DNA of 64,000 nucleotides from Bacteroidales bacterium. GTDB taxonomy: Bacteria > Bacteroidota > Bacteroidia > Bacteroidales > Muribaculaceae. The position numbers were made by a program, and so were the translations under genes. Numbering within the stretch: position 1 is the first letter of the stretch; the number at the start of each line of letters is the position of its first letter. This document shows positions 1-9,321 of this stretch, in pieces. The notes under the pieces were generated by a model. It was not told where the DNA came from and did no database searches. It saw only the letters and a list, made by a program, of their open reading frames with translations. The stretch spans positions 45,714 through 109,713 of the forward strand of contig QAMW01000008.1 of assembly GCA_003150235.1 (NCBI GenBank), written 5' to 3'.

Positions 1-2
1 CC

Positions 3-1061
3 CTTATGCAACAGCCCGAGGTGCAGATGGCATATTCTACATTTAACCCGACCTTCCCGCAGTATATGGTCGACATCGATGCTGCAAAAGCGAAGCAGGC
101 AGGTATCAGCCCCTCTACCATTCTCTCCACGCTGCAGGGTTACTATGGCGGTATGTACGTGTCCAACTTCAACCGTTTCGGAAAGATTTACCGTGTGATG
201 ATGCAGGCATCGCCTGAGTCACGCGTGTCTCCCGAGACCCTTGCAAGCATCAAGATCAGAAACGGCGCAGAAATGGCATCACTCTCCAACTTCGTCACAC
301 TCAAGAAGGTTTATGGTCCTGACTTGCTGAACCGCTTCAACATGTTTGCATCAATTTCCGTTACCGGTCAGCCCGCGCCCGGATATACCTCCGGTGACTG
401 TCTTGCAGCCGTGGAGCGCGTAGCCGCACAGACCCTCCCGCAGGGATTCGGATATGAGTACTCCGGTATGACACGTGAGGAGGCAAACACATCGAGCTAC
501 GCCACAGCGATGATTTTCGGCTTGTGTCTGCTCTTCGTCTACCTTCTTCTATCGGCACAGTATGAGAGCTACATCATCCCCTGGGCGGTTATCCTCTCTA
601 TACCGTTCGGTCTTATGGGCTCGTTTGTATTCGCCACCATCGACGGTATCTCCAACAACGTGTACCTGCAGATTGCGCTCATCATGCTTATCGGTCTTCT
701 TGCCAAGAACGCCATCCTTATCGTTGAGTTCGCGCTTGAACGCCGCCGCACCGGCATGTCGATTGTCAATGCGGCAATCCAGGGTGCCTCGGCTCGTCTG
801 CGACCGATTCTCATGACATCGCTTGCTCTTGTCATCGGTCTTCTCCCGATGATGTTTGCCCATGGCGTAGGTGCCAACGGTAACCGTGCGCTCGGTACGG
901 GTGCCATCGGCGGTATGCTTATCGGTATGGTGCTCCAGGTATTGATTGTCCCTGCTCTCTTCGTGGCATTCCAGTACATCCAGGAAAAGATATCACCGCT
1001 CCGTTGGGAAGACACCGACAATACCGGTCTGCAATCCGAGATTGAACAATACTCACGTTAA
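3..1061 (+). CDS. RND multidrug efflux pump inner-membrane subunit, C-terminal part (5' truncated by window)
   Basis: This is the C-terminal third of an AcrB/MexB-type (HAE1) proton-driven efflux transporter of the inner membrane; about 350 of the usual 1,030-1,060 residues are present and the frame is open to the window edge. After a periplasmic porter segment, hydrophobic stretches at about residues 165-185, 190-215, 217-240, 265-285 and 295-325 fit the last membrane helices. The motif AKNAILIVEF matches the AcrB helix carrying the proton-relay lysine (Lys940 in E. coli). The gene is followed after 17 bases by a TolC-like gene, the normal partner, so the two are probably cotranscribed with an adaptor gene lying upstream of the window. 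The first Met visible is not the start. Confidence 0.93.
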   Translation, partial: LMQQPEVQMAYSTFNPTFPQYMVDIDAAKAKQAGISPSTILSTLQGYYGGMYVSNFNRFGKIYRVMMQASPESRVSPETLASIKIRNGAEMASLSNFVTLKKVYGPDLLNRFNMFASISVTGQPAPGYTSGDCLAAVERVAAQTLPQGFGYEYSGMTREEANTSSYATAMIFGLCLLFVYLLLSAQYESYIIPWAVILSIPFGLMGSFVFATIDGISNNVYLQIALIMLIGLLAKNAILIVEFALERRRTGMSIVNAAIQGASARLRPILMTSLALVIGLLPMMFAHGVGANGNRALGTGAIGGMLIGMVLQVLIVPALFVAFQYIQEKISPLRWEDTDNTGLQSEIEQYSR

Positions 1062-1078
1062 TCATAATCGAACTCAAT

Positions 1079-2461
1079 ATGTCACTAAATAAAATTTCAC
1101 GCGTGGCAATCCTTGGTGTAAGTGTAGCGGCTTTTTCAAGCTGCCACATTTACAACAAGTTTGACATGCCGACCGACACACCTATAACCGCAGAATATGT
1201 CGAGGCACGCGATGCCGCCATCGACAGCGCAGCCTATGGAAACCTCCGGTGGCAGGAAGTATTCACCGACCCGTTCCTCGCCGAGCTTATCGACCGTGCC
1301 CTTGTCAACAACAAGGACCTCAACAACGCCAAGCTGAATGTCGACATGGCACACGCCCAGCTCAAAGGCGCGCGTCTGAGCTATCTCCCCTCCGTGACTC
1401 TGGCTCCTAACGGTGCCGGCGCGTCATACGACCACTCAAGGATAAGCTGGACCTATCAGATACCGGTTGCCGTAAGCTGGGAAATCGACCTCTTCGGCAA
1501 ATTGCTTAACGCCGACCGCAAGGCAAAGGCGTCGCTCCTCCAGAGTCAGGCTTACGAGCAGGCTGTACGCTCGCAGATTATCGGCGGCGTGGCAAACTGC
1601 TACTATACCATCGCCATGCTTGAAAAGCAGCTTGAGATAAGCCGTCAGACAGCCGCTTCGTGGGCAGAAAGTGTCGAGGTCATGAAAAACCTTAAACTTG
1701 CCGGTAGAGTGAACGAAAGTGCCGTAGTACAGAGCACAGCCAACTACTACAGCATACTCGGCTCGATAACCGACCTCGAAGTATCGCTTCATGAGGCAAA
1801 CAATACCATGTCGCTACTCATGAACGAGATGCCCCATACCTGGGACATCCCCGCCGATGCCACATTCTCTACCCCGACAATACTCCGCGAGGGCATTCCA
1901 ATGAAGGAACTTGCCTCTCGCCCCGATGTGCGCGCAGCAGAGCAGAGCCTTGCCGCCGCCTACTACACGACCAACCAGGCACGTGCGGCGTTCTATCCCG
2001 GCATTACCATTTCCTCCAACGGCGGATTCACCAACCTTCTCGGCTCGTTTATCTCCAATCCCGGAAAATGGTTTATTCAACTCGCCGGGCAGCTGACACA
2101 ACCCATATTCGCCCGAGGACAGCTCATTGCCAACCTCGAAGCCACAAAAGCACAGCAACAGCAGGCGATGAACAATTTCGAATACACTCTTCTGAGTGCG
2201 TCAGCCGAAGTCAGCGACGCCCTGATGCTATACACGAAAAGTGAAGAAAAATCAGGTTTGCTTGAAAAGCAGGTAGAAAATCTGGAAAAAACAGTGGAAT
2301 ATACGAAAGAATTGTTATCTTTGAACGGCTCATCTACATATCTGGAAGTATTGACCGCTCAGCAGGGACTTCTTTCCGCTCAGATTTCACAGGTTGCCTG
2401 CGAGAACGCGAAAGCACGTGCTGCAATCAATCTCTACCAGTCACTTGGAGGTGGGCGTTAA
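1079..2461 (+). CDS. TolC/OprM-type outer-membrane efflux lipoprotein
   Basis: This 460-residue protein is the outer-membrane channel for the RND pump encoded just upstream. The N-terminus is a lipoprotein signal ending in the lipobox FSSC, with Cys22 as the lipidated residue, as in OprM/NodT-type channels. The rest has two outer-membrane-efflux repeats, with long helical stretches rich in Ala, Gln and Glu (about residues 120-240 and 340-450) and the characteristic 'RPDVRAAEQ' segment near residue 280. Length is normal for the family. The 17-base gap to the pump gene suggests one operon. The substrate cannot be inferred from sequence. Confidence 0.93.
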   Translation: MSLNKISRVAILGVSVAAFSSCHIYNKFDMPTDTPITAEYVEARDAAIDSAAYGNLRWQEVFTDPFLAELIDRALVNNKDLNNAKLNVDMAHAQLKGARLSYLPSVTLAPNGAGASYDHSRISWTYQIPVAVSWEIDLFGKLLNADRKAKASLLQSQAYEQAVRSQIIGGVANCYYTIAMLEKQLEISRQTAASWAESVEVMKNLKLAGRVNESAVVQSTANYYSILGSITDLEVSLHEANNTMSLLMNEMPHTWDIPADATFSTPTILREGIPMKELASRPDVRAAEQSLAAAYYTTNQARAAFYPGITISSNGGFTNLLGSFISNPGKWFIQLAGQLTQPIFARGQLIANLEATKAQQQQAMNNFEYTLLSASAEVSDALMLYTKSEEKSGLLEKQVENLEKTVEYTKELLSLNGSSTYLEVLTAQQGLLSAQISQVACENAKARAAINLYQSLGGGR

Positions 2462-2490
2462 TACCTGTCTAACACTAAAACAATAACACT

Positions 2491-3276
2491 ATGATTAGTC
2501 CGTTATCGTATGTTGACCCTGCCGCCAAAATCGGCAACAACGTCACAATCCATCCTTTTGCCTACATCGATGCTGATGTCGAGATAGGCGACGACTGCGA
2601 GATAATGCCTCATGCCAGCATAATCCGTGGTACAAAAATCGGTAAACACAACAAGATATACCAAGGAGCGATTATCGGTGCCGACCCGCAGGATTTCCGT
2701 TGGAAAGGTGAAAAGACCTACTGTACCATAGGCGACAACAACATCATACGCGAGTATGTAATCATCAACCGTGGCATACGCAGCACCGGCGCAACTGTCA
2801 TCGGCGATGATTGCTTCATCGCGGCAGAAACCCATATCGGTCATGACTGCCACATCAAGGGCAGGACAGTGCTGGGTAACGGCGTCATGATTGCAGGCGA
2901 CTGCACGATAGGTCAATGCACCATCATGTCATCCAACTCCATGCTCCACGAGCGCAGCGAAGTAGGCGACTGGGTGCTTGTCAAAGGTGGCTGCCGTATA
3001 ATGGGCAATGTGCCTCCCTATGTGGTAATCGCTCACAATCCCGCGTCATACTACGGTATTAACGCTGTAATCATGCGCAAGCACGGTTTTACTGAAGACC
3101 AGATTGACGATGTGGCAAAGAGCTATCGCCACGTATACCAGTGCGGCACATCGGTGTTCAATGCGCTCCGCCGTATTGAGGCTGATGTCGACCCGAGCGA
3201 TATCCGCGACAATATCGTTGACTTCATCCGCAACCATGACATGAAGATTGTGGCAATTCCCAAAGAACTGGAATAA
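2491..3276 (+). CDS. lpxA: Acyl-ACP--UDP-N-acetylglucosamine O-acyltransferase (lipid A biosynthesis)
   Basis: LpxA catalyses the first step of lipid A synthesis in the cytoplasm, moving a hydroxyacyl chain from ACP to the 3-OH of UDP-GlcNAc. The 261 residues match the usual length (262 in E. coli). The N-terminal two thirds is a left-handed parallel beta-helix made of hexapeptide repeats, and 'THIGHDCHIKG' contains the histidine pair corresponding to the catalytic His122/His125 region of E. coli LpxA. The C-terminal 70 residues form the helical cap. The gene begins 29 bases after the efflux channel gene and is followed by a strong terminator, so it may share that transcript, although function does not link them. 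Confidence 0.96.
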   Translation: MISPLSYVDPAAKIGNNVTIHPFAYIDADVEIGDDCEIMPHASIIRGTKIGKHNKIYQGAIIGADPQDFRWKGEKTYCTIGDNNIIREYVIINRGIRSTGATVIGDDCFIAAETHIGHDCHIKGRTVLGNGVMIAGDCTIGQCTIMSSNSMLHERSEVGDWVLVKGGCRIMGNVPPYVVIAHNPASYYGINAVIMRKHGFTEDQIDDVAKSYRHVYQCGTSVFNALRRIEADVDPSDIRDNIVDFIRNHDMKIVAIPKELE

Positions 3277-3302
3277 CAAATTGCAATAATTTATCTTAAC
3301 CG

Positions 3303-3343
3303 GCAGCCTTGCGAGTCTCTGTTCTCGCAAGGCTGCTTGTTTT
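3303..3343 (+). terminator. Rho-independent terminator after lpxA
   Basis: A perfect 13-bp stem (GCAGCCTTGCGAG pairing with CTCGCAAGGCTGC, loop of 8) is followed by a T-rich run. It lies 26 bases after the lpxA stop. The U tract overlaps the -33 element of the next promoter, so termination and initiation are packed together. Confidence 0.92.
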
Positions 3344-3367
3344 ATTGGCGCAGATGATTTATCTTTG
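3337..3367 (+). promoter_or_regulatory. Bacteroidetes-type promoter for the lipid kinase gene
   Basis: TTG at 3337-3339 and TATCTTTG at 3360-3367 match the Bacteroidetes -33 and -7 elements (TTG / TAnnTTTG) with exactly 20 bases between. The start codon at 3393 lies 25 bases downstream. Confidence 0.8.
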
Positions 3368-3392
3368 TATCATTGAGTAATCGTATATCAAA

Positions 3393-4367
3393 ATGGACTC
3401 CAATCGAAAGCTGCTTCTGATAATCAATCCCGTGTCCGGCATCGGTAGTAAAGATGCGATAGAGGCACTCGTACATATACGCCTTGAACCTCTCGGCTAC
3501 AAGATATCGACCGCCTACACCTGTGCCAGGGGCGATGCGACCAGGCTTGCCCGAAAAGCTGTAAGCGAAGGGTTTTACGGGGTTATCGCCGTGGGAGGCG
3601 ACGGCACAGTCAACGAAAGCGCGATTGCGCTTTGCGACACTGACACCGCGCTCGGCATAATACCTTGCGGGTCAGGCAACGGGCTGGCACGTCATCTCGG
3701 AATACCTCTCGACCCTCAGCTTGCCATCGACATAATAGCCGAAGACAATCTGTTGAAAAGCGATTACGGGTCGGTTAACGGCCGACATTTTTTCTGCACC
3801 TTCGGAGTAGGTTTTGACGCTGCCGTCAGCAGCAATTTCGCGCGGCAACGTAAAAGAGGGAAACTGACCTATCTGAAAAGTGCCATCTCTGAATATATCA
3901 AGTACCACCCGCAGGTATATACAGTGAGCGCCAACGGCAAGGTCCTTACCGAAAAGGCGTTTCTGATAGCCTGCTGCAACGCGTCGCAATACGGCAACAA
4001 CGCTTACATAGCTCCCCATGCCAGCCTTACCGACGGATTGCTCGACATTACCATAATACACGCCGGCACACCTCTTGACGAGGCAATGGTAGGCGTAGAC
4101 CTGTTTACAGGCTATATCAATTCCAACACGCTCATACACACATTCCGCGCCCCCGCGGCTGTAATCTACCGCCAGGAAGAAGGTCCGGCTCATCTCGACG
4201 GCGAGCCATTCCACATGGAAGACACGATGGACATTAAGTGTCACCCCAATTCTCTCAAGATTTTTGCTCCTTCACGCGAAATAAAGTTCCGCCCAATCAT
4301 CACTCCTATAGAGAATATGCTGCGCGAGCTTTCCACTACCATGACACGTGTCCTGGGCAGAAAATAG
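3393..4367 (+). CDS. Diacylglycerol kinase family lipid kinase (YegS/DagK-like)
   Basis: This 324-residue protein belongs to the DAGK catalytic-domain family, soluble or membrane-associated enzymes that phosphorylate diacylglycerol or related lipids with ATP. The nucleotide-binding signature GGDGT is at residues 68-72 inside VGGDGTVNES, and the second family motif PCGSGNGLAR is at 91-100. 'HLDGEPF' near residue 268 matches the conserved C-terminal beta-sandwich motif. Length is usual for the family (about 300-330). It has its own promoter and follows a strong terminator, so it is probably a single-gene unit. The exact lipid substrate cannot be read from sequence. Confidence 0.92.
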   Translation: MDSNRKLLLIINPVSGIGSKDAIEALVHIRLEPLGYKISTAYTCARGDATRLARKAVSEGFYGVIAVGGDGTVNESAIALCDTDTALGIIPCGSGNGLARHLGIPLDPQLAIDIIAEDNLLKSDYGSVNGRHFFCTFGVGFDAAVSSNFARQRKRGKLTYLKSAISEYIKYHPQVYTVSANGKVLTEKAFLIACCNASQYGNNAYIAPHASLTDGLLDITIIHAGTPLDEAMVGVDLFTGYINSNTLIHTFRAPAAVIYRQEEGPAHLDGEPFHMEDTMDIKCHPNSLKIFAPSREIKFRPIITPIENMLRELSTTMTRVLGRK

Positions 4368-4517
4368 TTGGGTAATTGTGTTTAAAAACATACAATAACA
4401 ATGATACAACTGTATTCAAAACATTTTTTTGATATTTTTTGGAATCCACAAAAAAAATCAGTAAAATTGTAGCGGTATATATATTTCAACAAATCAAAAA
4501 CACTAACATACCATACA

Positions 4518-6461
4518 ATGAGTTATCTTAAATTTGATAAAAACCTCATGATTAATCTCGAGCAGTCTCTTTCCAAAGAGATGCTTCGGACAAATCAGGC
4601 CGGTGCTTACCATTGCTCATCAATCGTAGGGTGCAACACACGAAAACAGCATGGACTCCTTGTGATTCCGATTCCGGAGATGGACAACAAGTCATTCGTG
4701 ATGCTGTCGTCGCTTGATGAGACCGTGATTCAGCACGGTGCGCCGTTCAACCTCGGGCTTCACCGCTATTCAGGAGGAGTCTACAGCCCTAACGGACACA
4801 AGTACATTCGTGAATATGACTGCGAAAGTGTGCCGCGTACCACCTATCGCGTGGGTGGAGTAATCCTCACCAAGGAAATGGTGTTTATATCACAGGAGAA
4901 CCGTATCCTTATACGCTACACTCTTGTTGACGCACATTCGGCTACCACCCTCCAGTTCCGTCCGTTCCTCGCTTTCCGCGAAACCAACCAGCTTGTCGTG
5001 CAGAACGACCGCCTCAACCAGAACTATAACGAAATCAAGAACGGCGTATCATTCTGCCTCTATGACGGATTCCCCACCCTATACATGCAGTTCAGCCACA
5101 AGCCGACCTGGGTACAGAATCCTAACTGGTACAACGGTATCGAATATGTAAAAGACCTTGAACGCGGCATCCCCTACACTGAAGACCTCTGGGTACCCGG
5201 TTATTTTGAGATACCGATAAAAAAAGGCGAGTCGATTATATTCTCGGCAGGCGTGGAAGAGATGTCACCCCGCTCTATGGCTAAACTCTATGAAACGGAG
5301 GTGGCAAGCCGCACATGTCGCACAAGTTTCTACAACTGCCTGAAAAATGCGGCAAAGCAATTCTATATAAAAGATCAGGACGGCGAATTTATAATCTCAG
5401 GATACCCCTGGGGACAGATTCGTGCCCGCGACACATTCATCGCCCTTCCGGGCACCACACTCGCCATCAATCACACCGAGGATTTCCACGACATAATGTC
5501 GACTGCAGCAAAAGCGCTCGACAACTATATCGAAAACGAGCTGCTTGACACCCGCATCCACGGCATTGACCTTCCCGATGTGCCGCTTTGGGCGATATGG
5601 AGCATCCAGCAATATGCCAAGAATCTCGGATTTGATGCCGCACGTGAACGCTACATGCCTTTCATAGCCAAAATTCTCAACTGGATTATCGCAGGAGGTC
5701 ACGCCAACCTGCAGGTTGAAACCAGCGGACTGGTCGGCACCACCGGCACCAATACCCCCGTATCATGGATGAATGTCACCTCTAACGGATGGCCCTTGAT
5801 TCCACGTTCCGGACTGCTTGTCGAGTTTAACGCGCTATGGTACAACGCCCTCATGTTTGCCTACAACCTCTCGGAAGGCGACGAGACCTACGCAAAAAAC
5901 CGTGAAACATGGCTCACGATTGCCGAGCAGGCAAAGCCCGCGTTTATCGAGACCTTCCTCAACGATTACGGTTATCTTTACGATTATGTCAACGGTCATC
6001 ACGCCGATCTTGCAGTAAGACCCAATATGGCGATTGCAATCGGTCTTGACTACTCTCCCCTTGATCGCCGTCAGCGCAAGGGAGTGCTTGATGTGGTGAC
6101 CCGTGAGCTTCTCACTCCGAAGGGACTCCGCACCCTGTCGCCGAAGAGCTATGGCTATCAGCCTTTCTACGTAGGTTCGCCCGAAGAGCGTGAACGCGCC
6201 TACCACAACGGTCCCGCGCGTCCCTGGCTCATGGGCATGTATGCCGACGCCTACATAAAGGTATTCGGCATGAGCGGCATAAGCTACATAGACCGTATGC
6301 TTATCGGCTTCGAGGATGAGATGAGCCAGAACTGTATCGGCACAATTTCGCAGCTTTACGACGGCAACCCGCCGTTCACCGGAAGAGGAGCCATCTCACA
6401 GGCTACCAATGTGGCTGAAGTTCTGCGCACATTACGTAATCTTAAAAAATTAAACGTGTAA
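4518..6461 (+). CDS. Glycogen debranching enzyme (amylo-alpha-1,6-glucosidase type)
   Basis: This 647-residue protein has the two-domain layout of bacterial glycogen debranching enzymes: an N-terminal beta-sandwich domain to about residue 270 and a C-terminal (alpha/alpha)6 barrel. It is predicted to remove alpha-1,6 branch stubs from glycogen in the cytoplasm. The barrel opens with 'YPWGQIRARDTFIALPG', and 'FNALWYNAL' and 'RPNMAIAIGLDYSPL' are typical of the family. There is no signal peptide. A glycosyltransferase follows after 10 bases and a GH57 enzyme after that, forming a glycogen-metabolism operon of a kind common in Bacteroidetes. The AT-rich 150-base leader probably holds the promoter, but no clear TAnnTTTG was found. 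Confidence 0.94.
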   Translation: MSYLKFDKNLMINLEQSLSKEMLRTNQAGAYHCSSIVGCNTRKQHGLLVIPIPEMDNKSFVMLSSLDETVIQHGAPFNLGLHRYSGGVYSPNGHKYIREYDCESVPRTTYRVGGVILTKEMVFISQENRILIRYTLVDAHSATTLQFRPFLAFRETNQLVVQNDRLNQNYNEIKNGVSFCLYDGFPTLYMQFSHKPTWVQNPNWYNGIEYVKDLERGIPYTEDLWVPGYFEIPIKKGESIIFSAGVEEMSPRSMAKLYETEVASRTCRTSFYNCLKNAAKQFYIKDQDGEFIISGYPWGQIRARDTFIALPGTTLAINHTEDFHDIMSTAAKALDNYIENELLDTRIHGIDLPDVPLWAIWSIQQYAKNLGFDAARERYMPFIAKILNWIIAGGHANLQVETSGLVGTTGTNTPVSWMNVTSNGWPLIPRSGLLVEFNALWYNALMFAYNLSEGDETYAKNRETWLTIAEQAKPAFIETFLNDYGYLYDYVNGHHADLAVRPNMAIAIGLDYSPLDRRQRKGVLDVVTRELLTPKGLRTLSPKSYGYQPFYVGSPEERERAYHNGPARPWLMGMYADAYIKVFGMSGISYIDRMLIGFEDEMSQNCIGTISQLYDGNPPFTGRGAISQATNVAEVLRTLRNLKKLNV

Positions 6462-6471
6462 ATTCATTACC

Positions 6472-7734
6472 ATGAAAGCGTTAATGTTCGGGTGGGAATT
6501 CCCGCCTCATATTCTCGGCGGACTCGGCACCGCCAGCTACGGTCTCACAAAAGGCATGTGGGAATGTGGCAACATGGACATCACTTTTGTGATACCCAAG
6601 CCGTTTGGAGATGAAGACAAGAGTTTTGCAAAAATCATAGGTGCGTCACAGGTCCCTGTGGCATGGCGTGACGTAAGCCGCGAATATGTGGAAAGCCGCA
6701 TAGGCAACGTCATGAACCCTGACGAGTATTTCCGTCTGCGCGACCATATCTATGCCGACTTCAACTACATGCGCCTAAATGATCTCGGATGCATCGAGTT
6801 CTCCGGCAGGTATCCCGACAATCTCCTGGAAGAAATCAACAATTACTCGATTTGCGCCGGCGTGATAGCCCGCACTGAGGAATTCGACGTGATTCACTCC
6901 CACGACTGGCTCACCTACCCTGCCGGCATCCATGCCAAGCAGGTCACCGGCAAGCCCCTCGTGATTCATGTACACGCCACCGACTTTGACCGTTCACGCG
7001 GCAATGTCAATCCGACGGTCTACAATATCGAGCGCGACGGCATGATTCATGCCGACCATATCATAACCGTAAGTAACCTTACGCGAAACACAGTCATCGA
7101 CAAGTATGGCATCGACCCGGCAAAAGTCACCACCGTACACAACGCCGTGACCCCGCTGAGCGAGGAACTGCTCAATGTCAATCCGCCGCGCGCGAAAGAG
7201 AAAGTCGTGACATTCCTCGGCCGTATCACCATGCAGAAAGGACCTGAATATTTTGTCGAGGCTGCCGCACGTGTGTTGAAAAACAACCGTAACGTACGAT
7301 TCGTGATGGCAGGCAGCGGCGACATGATGGAAAAGATGATTACCCTGGCGGCGGAGCGTGGCATAGCCGACCGCTTCCATTTCCCGGGATTCCAGAAAGG
7401 CAAACAGGTATATGAGATGCTTAAGGCAAGCGATGTCTACGTGATGCCTTCGGTATCGGAGCCGTTCGGCATATCACCGCTTGAGGCGATGCAGATGGGA
7501 GTGCCCTCAATCATCTCCAAGCAGAGCGGATGTGCCGAGATTCTCACCAACGTAATAAAGACCGACTACTGGGATATCGATGCGATGGCTGATGCCATTT
7601 ACTCTATTGTCACCTATCCCGCCATGCACGCACAGCTGCAGGAAGACGGTCTGAAAGAGGTCAACCAGATTACCTGGGACAAGGCAGGAGCAAAAGTTAT
7701 CGACATTTACAATAAGGTGCTCCACAGAAATTAA
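6472..7734 (+). CDS. Glycosyltransferase family 4/5, probable glycogen synthase
   Basis: A 420-residue GT-B glycosyltransferase. The N-terminus 'MKALMFGWEFPPHILGGLG' contains the glycine-rich donor loop typical of starch and glycogen synthases and related GT4 enzymes. The C-terminal half has the nucleotide-sugar site with the E-x7-E motif in 'SEPFGISPLEAMQMG' near residue 340. There is no signal peptide, so it acts in the cytoplasm. The position between a debranching enzyme and a GH57 enzyme, with spacings of 10 and 38 bases, supports a role in making storage alpha-glucan. The donor (UDP- or ADP-glucose) is not evident from sequence, and a GT4 enzyme with another acceptor is possible. Confidence 0.88.
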   Translation: MKALMFGWEFPPHILGGLGTASYGLTKGMWECGNMDITFVIPKPFGDEDKSFAKIIGASQVPVAWRDVSREYVESRIGNVMNPDEYFRLRDHIYADFNYMRLNDLGCIEFSGRYPDNLLEEINNYSICAGVIARTEEFDVIHSHDWLTYPAGIHAKQVTGKPLVIHVHATDFDRSRGNVNPTVYNIERDGMIHADHIITVSNLTRNTVIDKYGIDPAKVTTVHNAVTPLSEELLNVNPPRAKEKVVTFLGRITMQKGPEYFVEAAARVLKNNRNVRFVMAGSGDMMEKMITLAAERGIADRFHFPGFQKGKQVYEMLKASDVYVMPSVSEPFGISPLEAMQMGVPSIISKQSGCAEILTNVIKTDYWDIDAMADAIYSIVTYPAMHAQLQEDGLKEVNQITWDKAGAKVIDIYNKVLHRN

Positions 7735-7772
7735 TCAAACACGAAAAAATAACTATCAAATAAACCAAGCTC

Positions 7773-9218
7773 ATGAAAGCTATCTGTTTTTATTTCCAGA
7801 TTCATCAACCGTTCCGCCTCAAAAGATACCGCTTCTTTGACATAGGTAACGACCATTACTACTACGATGACTTTGCCAATGACGACATAATCACACGCAT
7901 CGCCCACCGCAGTTATATACCCGCGGCAGAAACTCTTCTCCGCATGATTGAAAATTCCGACGGTAAGTTCCGTTGTGCATTCTCCATCACCGGCACCGCA
8001 TTGGAACAATGCGAGCAGTATGTGCCTGAGTTTATAGATATCCTCAAGAAGCTTGCCGATACAGGCAAGGTGGAATTCCTCGCGGAGACCTACGCCCACT
8101 CCCTGTCATCGCTTGTCGACCCTGAAGAGTTTGCAGAGCAGGTACGCGTACATGACGAAAAGATATATGAGCTGTTCGGCCAGCATCCGAAGGTGCTCCG
8201 CAACACCGAGCTTATCTATTGCGACGAGATGGCGCCGATGATTTACGACATGGGTTACAAAGGTTGCATCACCGAGGGAGCCAAGCACATCCTCGGATGG
8301 AAATCGCCCAACTACGTATATGCCGCCGCTTCATGCCCAAAACTGAAACTTCTCTTGAAGAACGATAAACTTAGCGATGATATCTCTTTCCGCTTCAGCA
8401 ATACCGACTGGGATTCCTATCCGCTGACCGCCGACAAGTATATCGACTGGATTGCCTCGACTCCCGCCGAGGAACAGGTAATAAACCTCTTCATGAGCCT
8501 CGACACATTCGGTGAGCTCCAGCCTCGTGAAAGTGGCATATTCCAGTTCCTTGAGGCAATTCCTCGTTTCGCCGCAGAACGCGGCATCGACTTCTGGACT
8601 CCCTCTGAAGTAGTGGCTAAGTGCAAGGCTGTCGATACCCTCAGTGTGCTCCACCCGATTTCATGGGCCGACGAGGCGCGTGACACTACGGCATGGCTCG
8701 GCAACAAGCTCCAGAACGAGGCATTCAACAAGCTCTACTCCGTAGCCGAGCGTGTACGACTCTGCTCCGACCGCCGTCTGAAACAGGACTGGGCATACCT
8801 CCAGGGGTCAGACCATTTCTTCTACATGTCGACAAAACATATGAACGACGGTGCCGTACATGCCATGTTCAGCCCCTACGAAACCCCGTTCCAGGCGTTC
8901 ACCAACTACATGAACGTACTTGCCGACTTCATTGTACGTGTAGAAGAGCAGTATCCGCTCTCTATCGAAAACGAAGAACTTAACTCGCTGCTTACTACCA
9001 TACGTAACCAGGCGACCGAAATTGAAGTGCTTAACAAGGAAGTGGCGTCGATGCGCAACAACCTTGAGCATTACAATGAGGAACATGCCAAGCGTGAGGC
9101 TCTTGCCGAAGGTAATGCCGAAAAAGCAGAGACTAAAGAGGTCAAAAAACCGGCAAAGAAGGCTGCTGCAAAGAAACCTGCCGCAAAGAAAACCGCTGCA
9201 AAGAAAAAAGCCGAATAA
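7773..9218 (+). CDS. GH57 alpha-amylase/4-alpha-glucanotransferase-like enzyme with Lys/Ala-rich tail
   Basis: This 481-residue cytoplasmic protein is a glycoside hydrolase family 57 member. The first family motif is 'FQIHQPFRLKRYRFFD' (HQP), and 'LAETYAHSLSSL' and 'LRNTELIYCDEMAP' lie in the expected order. Family 57 retaining enzymes act on alpha-1,4 or alpha-1,6 glucans; the operon partners (debranching enzyme and synthase) point to glycogen. The catalytic region ends near residue 400, followed by a coiled-coil-like stretch and a tail of about 30 residues made almost only of Lys, Ala and Pro in repeated AAKK/PAKK units, resembling histone H1-like tails. The tail is not part of the catalytic fold. 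A terminator follows. Confidence 0.92.
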   Translation: MKAICFYFQIHQPFRLKRYRFFDIGNDHYYYDDFANDDIITRIAHRSYIPAAETLLRMIENSDGKFRCAFSITGTALEQCEQYVPEFIDILKKLADTGKVEFLAETYAHSLSSLVDPEEFAEQVRVHDEKIYELFGQHPKVLRNTELIYCDEMAPMIYDMGYKGCITEGAKHILGWKSPNYVYAAASCPKLKLLLKNDKLSDDISFRFSNTDWDSYPLTADKYIDWIASTPAEEQVINLFMSLDTFGELQPRESGIFQFLEAIPRFAAERGIDFWTPSEVVAKCKAVDTLSVLHPISWADEARDTTAWLGNKLQNEAFNKLYSVAERVRLCSDRRLKQDWAYLQGSDHFFYMSTKHMNDGAVHAMFSPYETPFQAFTNYMNVLADFIVRVEEQYPLSIENEELNSLLTTIRNQATEIEVLNKEVASMRNNLEHYNEEHAKREALAEGNAEKAETKEVKKPAKKAAAKKPAAKKTAAKKKAE

Positions 9219-9235
9219 ATCAGATAACAATAATA

Positions 9236-9285
9236 GATACAAAAGGACAATCGGGTCGATGCCCGGTTTGTCCTTTGTATCTTAT
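9236..9285 (+). terminator. Terminator after the glycogen operon
   Basis: A long stem (GATACAAAAGGACAATCGGG pairing with CCCGGTTTGTCCTTTGTATC, with one mismatch and a 6-base loop) is followed by a short T-rich stretch, 17 bases after the GH57 stop codon. Confidence 0.85.
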
Positions 9286-9321
9286 TTACATTAATAAAAA
9301 CATATAAAAAAACGTACTACT

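Noticed and set aside
549..1149. Several minus-strand open frames inside the RND pump gene
   Set aside because: They are antisense shadows of a highly conserved coding region with no starts or family features of their own.
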